From the NCBI GenBank assembly GCA_026874595.1, contig CM049322.1, positions 49,577,340 through 49,641,339 on the forward strand: a stretch of DNA of 64,000 nt. Direction: 5' to 3'. Below, piece after piece: positions 58,591 to 64,000 of the stretch. The first letter of the stretch is position 1. Each line of letters opens with the position of its first letter. The notes under the pieces are model-generated. The model saw only the letters and a list, made by a program, of their open reading frames with translations. It had not been told where the DNA came from and made no database searches. This stretch comes from Sipunculus nudus (Eukaryota > Annelida > Sipuncula > Golfingiida > Sipunculidae). A program made the position numbers and the translations under genes.

Positions 58591-60716
58591 ATCGTCACTG
58601 ACGTTGGGTTCGGCATCGCCAATGACCAGATGATGAAGTTTCAATCCCAGGATAAACCGATGTATCACTTCCTGTTTGGATACAGAAGCATTAACGCATC
58701 TGAAGTGATACCTGAATGGATGGGTAGTTATTGCTTTCATTGTGGTTAGTATCATGGAGGGTAATATCAAAGGAATAATCCATTACATTTTATAATACGT
58801 TATTGATTAAAAAGAATTCTATAGATAGGACAATTTGTTATCCAAACCGGGGACCAGAGTTATCCCCTTGTATAAGGGACCGCTTTTATTCAGGCCCCAC
58901 ACCTAAATGGGAAACCAGTTTCGATTACTGGCAAAACCGTTTCTCTATAGTTTCGCCTTGTGTTTATAAGTGGACGGTTTCGGTTTTAATAGACGATTTA
59001 TGATAACATCGCAAATTATGAAATACGAATAGATGAATTATTGTTGAAAACATTATCAAAAATTAGAGATTCATTGGTGGGCACATTGGGACCTAGTGAG
59101 AGTATTATTAATTGTGACTGGCCAATTTATATTGCAATTATGATGAAAATACACTGTCCTATAATACATCCACGTGTCAAACAGCATGGCCATACAGGAT
59201 ACCTGCGTCTCATCTTTACCTATACAGTGGTAAGGAAGGAAATATTGAATTCAAAACGCTTCCTAAAGACTGTTAATACCTCAATTGTTTATTTAACTCT
59301 AACAGGCATCAAAAGTATCGATTTAGAAAAAAAAATAAATTACACTACTTTTGCCCAATAACGTCATCATACCAGTATAATAATTATCGAGAGGACTTTT
59401 TTGACAAATCCAAAACCATCCCCGCAGATGGTTTCGCATTTTCGCCAAAACGTGAGTGTAAAGTAAACGGTTTCCCGGAACTGAAACAAGTTTCAAATTT
59501 TGAGTGGGTCCTTGTAAGAGAGCAGATTTTCTGTATAAAGCATACGTCAGAGTTTGATTGTAGAGGTACTCGAGTAATCTTTGATAACTTCTAATTATAA
59601 AGGTAATTCAGAGACCATTCAAGAGGTTTCATATGGAAGCTAATAAAGTTAGCTCCATTACTGATCCTTTACTGTAACATGTTCCTCCTGAAAGGAATAC
59701 CCATTAAAAATAAAAATTCGGTAAATCTCGTCCTAAGAAAACTAAGTTCTTCAAATCCGTCTCAGTGGGTATATGAATTCGTAGAAAATGGAAAATAGCC
59801 TATAGACGGGAAACTCTGTATAATGCCATATTTGAATTATTTTCAGGTGTTCCCCACATTGGGGAGATCCCCTACGTGTTCGGGTTGCCGCTGTTGAAGC
59901 AGAACCCGGATGTCCGTGACCAGGCCTTGATGCACTTTGATTTCATTGACTGGAACCAAGAAGACGTCGAGTACTCGCACTTCATCCAGAAAATGTGGAC
60001 CGATTTTGCCAAAACAGGGCAAGCTTTACCAACATGTGTTTTCCTTAACATTTTGCATTAACATTTCACAGTTAATAGGTATATGTAGGCCTACTTGCAA
60101 ATTATGGTATCATTGGCGTTTGAAAATCTCAAAATGGTCGTAATTAGCGACTAGGAAAAGTGGACCCGCAAAATTTATCCTTCTGTTCTCTGAGGCTAGA
60201 AATAGTAGTATTATACTAAAATCTAAATTTAAAAAATATTTAGAAATCTAGATGTAACTTTACCGTTTGGTTCAAAATGATGTACATACCCTATGGGGTC
60301 TAAGGTGAATATCACGAGTTTTAACGATAATTATCAAGGCAAACATCATAATGTATCCTCCCCTGTATGCGAATCCGAACCAGCATTCAGTTGGATTTTA
60401 TCTGGCCTATATCCTTCCCCTAAATAAAATTCCAAGGAAACAGGTTCATACACATTTGTATAATCTTTCTAAAATAAAATAAAATGATGAAAAAGAAAGC
60501 TCCAAGGAGGAGGCAATGATATATAATTCATTTCTAACAGTAACCCGACGCCGGAGACGATTTTCCCGCCGTTTGGTAACCAGAACGTCACATGGCAACA
60601 GTTCCGCCAGGGGGCGCAGAACTACCTGTACATGGGCCGGAGGATTGAGGGTCGTAAGAACTACAGACAGAAGAGCTTCGCCTTGTACACAGAGTATCTG
60701 CTCTGGATGATTCAAG

Positions 60717-63700
60717 GTCGGGTAAACTTACACTGTGTAACATCCTAAAAAAAACACCATTTTTTTCTATACCTAGATTATAACTGATGATTTTACCATT
60801 CGACTTTTGTTACACAACACCTCTAAGGCCAATCCTCATGCAGACAAGCCCTTTTTTCTGGAGCTGTCAGGAACAATGTCAAATGTGTCCTTAGGGGGTC
60901 ATTTAACACATATCCCCATAAATCCTTTGAATTTTGACATTTTTTTTTTTTTTTTTTTTTTTGCAAAGGGGCTTTGCAGCGCCTTCATTCAGGAACTCTT
61001 TGAACTAAGTTTTAAACCAGTGATCGAGAAAGCGCTATCATTGGTTTGATCAAAAATGCGATACCACGCTCCGATCGGACTGAATATAAACCTTGGCGCT
61101 GCACTGGCCCATGTGATAAATCCCCGAAAAAGCTGGCTATTCAAAGCAGCGGTTAACACAAAGGAGATCTAGAACGGCTGCAGTATTGAACCGCTACGTT
61201 AGGCCAGACTTGATTAATTCTTTGGTTTACGAACATGTTTGACAAAAGTGATAGGTAGGAGGTAGGGAAAAAAAAATTGGAACAAACCTGGATACTGGTG
61301 TTCGTGAATCCTGTATTGTACAGTTGGGTTATAAAATTCATTTTTAAAAAGGCACTTTATAAACCTATATAAAATATATAAAACAATATATAAAAATTAA
61401 AATATTATCATCATCCTCTTGAGTTTTCCACATGAATCATGCGTGTGCCATGTTATTTCAAACCATTCAAATGTCATCGAAGGTAAAATAATGACAAATA
61501 AAAGTTTAAACAGTATTATATATATGATTTCATATACACCTGAAATAAAACTTTAGTCACTGTCCCTGCCAAGTGAACTGCCTCATTTTATAAAGTTTTA
61601 CAAATCAATGACCAGTCAAATACTTATACCACAACATAATTATATATATTTTTGTCAGATATGCAAGGAGAAAACTAAATATTCACTGCTAGCATGATAT
61701 ACTGAAGTTTTATTTTTCAGTCGTAAATGACAATATCAATGAGCAACTTGCAGCTATTCGCCTATTGTTTATCAAATGTCAACAACATGGAACTCGAGTT
61801 GTTTGATTCATAACCATGACCTTTCCATTTTGGTGTTGTGCATGTTTGATAGTCCTTTGATTATACAACAACTGCTAATAAAGTGAGGTTTCCATTGGAG
61901 ATCACATTGAATGATTATTCAACAACTGCTAATAAAGTGAGGTTTCCATTGGAGATCACATTGAATAATTCAACTATTTTAAAAGTTTAAAAAAGTATTA
62001 ATAATCTTTTAATATTTATTAATAAAGATCTGCATTTCTTACCACGGCCGTGACAGTACGTACCGTACTCGGTTTAATATGCCGTCACTTGGCCACTGTC
62101 AGTCAGGTACTGCTTTTCGGCATCCATACACATTAAAGCTTCCAGCTTGGAACAATTAAATGAATCATTTCAAAGTTTCTGAATTTTAAATGGCTTTGGT
62201 TTTAGTTTGCTTTTGTTTTGACTATAAAAAATACCCGCAAAGCCTACGCTTCAACCCGCGCCACTAAGATTACAGGTAGTTGGAAATCCTGCAGAAACCC
62301 TGAGAATTCCTGGAGTTTTCAAAGAATACATGACGACCTCCTGCAGTACATATAATTTCATCTGTTCAGTAATTTTTTTAAGTGTTAAGTTTAAAGTTTG
62401 ACAAGTTATAATATTTTTGAAGAGTAAACTTGTGAAACTTAGCCAATTTGCAATAGTAAATAGCGTCTGACTTTGAATGCAATAATAAGTCTTAAGAAGT
62501 AAATTTGTTTGTATATCCAGCAAGTTATTAACGGTGGCAAGCTGGTAAAGCCGCTATGCAACCAAAATAATTTTCTTTTCTCATTCACATCTATCTAAAA
62601 CAAATATGTTTAACGAGGTAAATATGACATAAACGCAGCTTTGAAAATGCAACTGTAGTGCAGAAAACGAACTTTGAAAACTCTCCAAGAATTCTCATTT
62701 TCCCTGCTGAATCTTTTGACTACTTGATGGCCAATCAATTGCATTTATGGCCCAAGGATACCCTACTGTGATTGGCTTAAACCCGCCATCTGTCATTACG
62801 AAAGTGACCTTATTAGCCAATCATAAGAGTTCTAACGTTTGAGGTGATCTAATACACACGGTCAATAAAAATATCATTTGTCAACAACCGTGTTGGATAC
62901 GGCGACGCAATATAAAAGGAAAAAAAAGTCAAAATGCCAATTTTATTTTTTTTCTGAAATGAGGAAATCGGAGGTCGGCGGGTTCGTTAACCGAACAATT
63001 AAAAAAGTCTGGCCTTAAGAGTGTAGATGGGACTGGGCACAGGAATTTACAGGAAACAGTCTCCATACAGTGACAGAATCAGCTGACAGATGGCGCCAGG
63101 TGGCAGTCTCCGGGAACAATTTATTTGTTGGCAATCAAAAAGATTTTCCTGGATTCACCTCTTCTTGTGGTTCAACCCTAGCCTGGTTATTCCCTGGCGC
63201 ATGCGCCGTCCGTCCGTAAAGTTCAGTGGAAAATGGATCATTAATCAGAATCTTATTGGCTACTACTAATTAACGAATTTAGTATTCAGTTCAAAATGTA
63301 AAAATAACTTATGTAATTAATTTATTCAAACATAAAGGGTATTTCCTTAACCTCTAAACAATTTTACTCTCTTCAGACCAGATGACGAGGTATTATATTA
63401 GCAAACTGTTATAAACAGATTTGATGAATTTATATTTAAAATTAGGATGACAGAATCAAACAATAAAGGATAATTTTATTTTAAACCGGATTTCTATGAT
63501 ACATTTCTAATTTGAAAGAATCTTTTTTTCCATTGTGGGACGACTCTTTGGTAGGACGACTCTTTGGTATTAAGTCATTCTTTGTTCTAGAGCTCGTATT
63601 TAAACAGGGTTAGTTTAACGTGACACTGACACAAGGGATAAAGGAAAGTTTGATTGTGATCCTGGCGAGGGTATTCTTGTAGGCTCTGACTACATCTCTA

Positions 63701-63776
63701 GTATATATATATATATATATATATATCTGATTTTTTAGCAAACGTCGCTTACAGTTATTTATTTATATTTTTGCAG
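60717..63776. other. Intron 10 of copy C, with a 54-bp tandem duplication
   Basis: This 3.1-kb intron is non-coding. A T run lies at 60941-60962. At about 61866-61973 a 54-bp unit containing CAACAACTGCTAATAAAGTG is duplicated in tandem almost perfectly. A TA tract lies at 63701-63726, about 50 bp before the exon 11 acceptor. Confidence 0.6.
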
Positions 63777-63976
63777 ATTACATCGACAGGATGGATACGA
63801 CAACCCCAATGCCGACCACAACAACAAGGCGACCGCCACCAGCCAGTCCCGCCCCCTCGCGGACATTCTATACAACTTGGCTAATGGGATTGACCTGTGC
63901 AGTTGCAAAAGCTCTGAGATAAATTTTGTAACCTCATATTTGGAGATGAAATGATAAATGTCAAGGCAAATCGGGC

Positions 63977-63982
63977 AATAAA
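63977..63982 (+). terminator. Polyadenylation signal downstream of copy C
   Basis: AATAAA lies 54 bp after the stop codon. The 3' flank of C still resembles that of B (TTTGTAACCT and nearby bases). Confidence 0.5.
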
Positions 63983-64000
63983 ATATAAAACTTAATTTAT

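Overview
This is eukaryotic nuclear DNA from an invertebrate, most likely a mollusc or related lophotrochozoan. The grounds are AT-rich sequence, many-exon genes with 0.1-5 kb introns, dense (TA)n tracts, decayed transposons, an ACGG-rich interspersed repeat of a kind common in bivalves, and gene families (GH18 chitinase, cholinesterase-like carboxylesterase) that are often expanded there. The taxonomic call is inference.

Layout. 1-7.1 kb is gene-poor and holds a decayed non-LTR retrotransposon, an interspersed repeat and a small TIR element. 7.1-15.4 kb (+) holds an eight-exon GH18 chitinase-like gene. It encodes 597 residues: signal peptide, GH18 domain with the catalytic DxxDxDxE motif, a spacer, one C-terminal transmembrane segment and a Lys/Glu-rich tail. 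15.4-19.4 kb is intergenic with MITEs. 19.4-31.3 kb (+) holds esterase gene A (11 exons, 608 residues). 31.5-34.9 kb is intergenic between convergent genes A and B. 34.9-44.3 kb (-) holds esterase gene B (11 exons, 616 residues). 44.3-45.7 kb is a divergent intergenic region. 45.7-63.9 kb (+) holds esterase copy C, the inverted duplicate of B. C keeps the same exon set but has an in-frame stop in its signal peptide and a 2-bp deletion in exon 2, so it looks like a young pseudogene.

The three esterases share one exon architecture; most exon lengths are identical to the base (189,159,145,186,200,151,191/194,136/133,172,176,122/146). All are predicted secreted or surface alpha/beta hydrolases with GQSAG serine, an Asp in the usual Glu position (TxEDGS) and a His in VPHxG. 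A is the older paralogue. B and C form a recent head-to-head pair whose homology reaches beyond the coding ends; C has introns about twice as long, filled with transposons.

The most unusual observations are: a reiterated 5' splice site after exon 7 of B (two copies) and C (three copies); a GC-AG intron shared by B and C but not A; a membrane-anchored GH18 with a charged tail and loss of the conserved substrate-site Trp; and a 21-bp minisatellite that iterates the donor of chitinase exon 5. No prokaryotic features, CRISPR arrays, rRNA or intact tRNA genes were seen.
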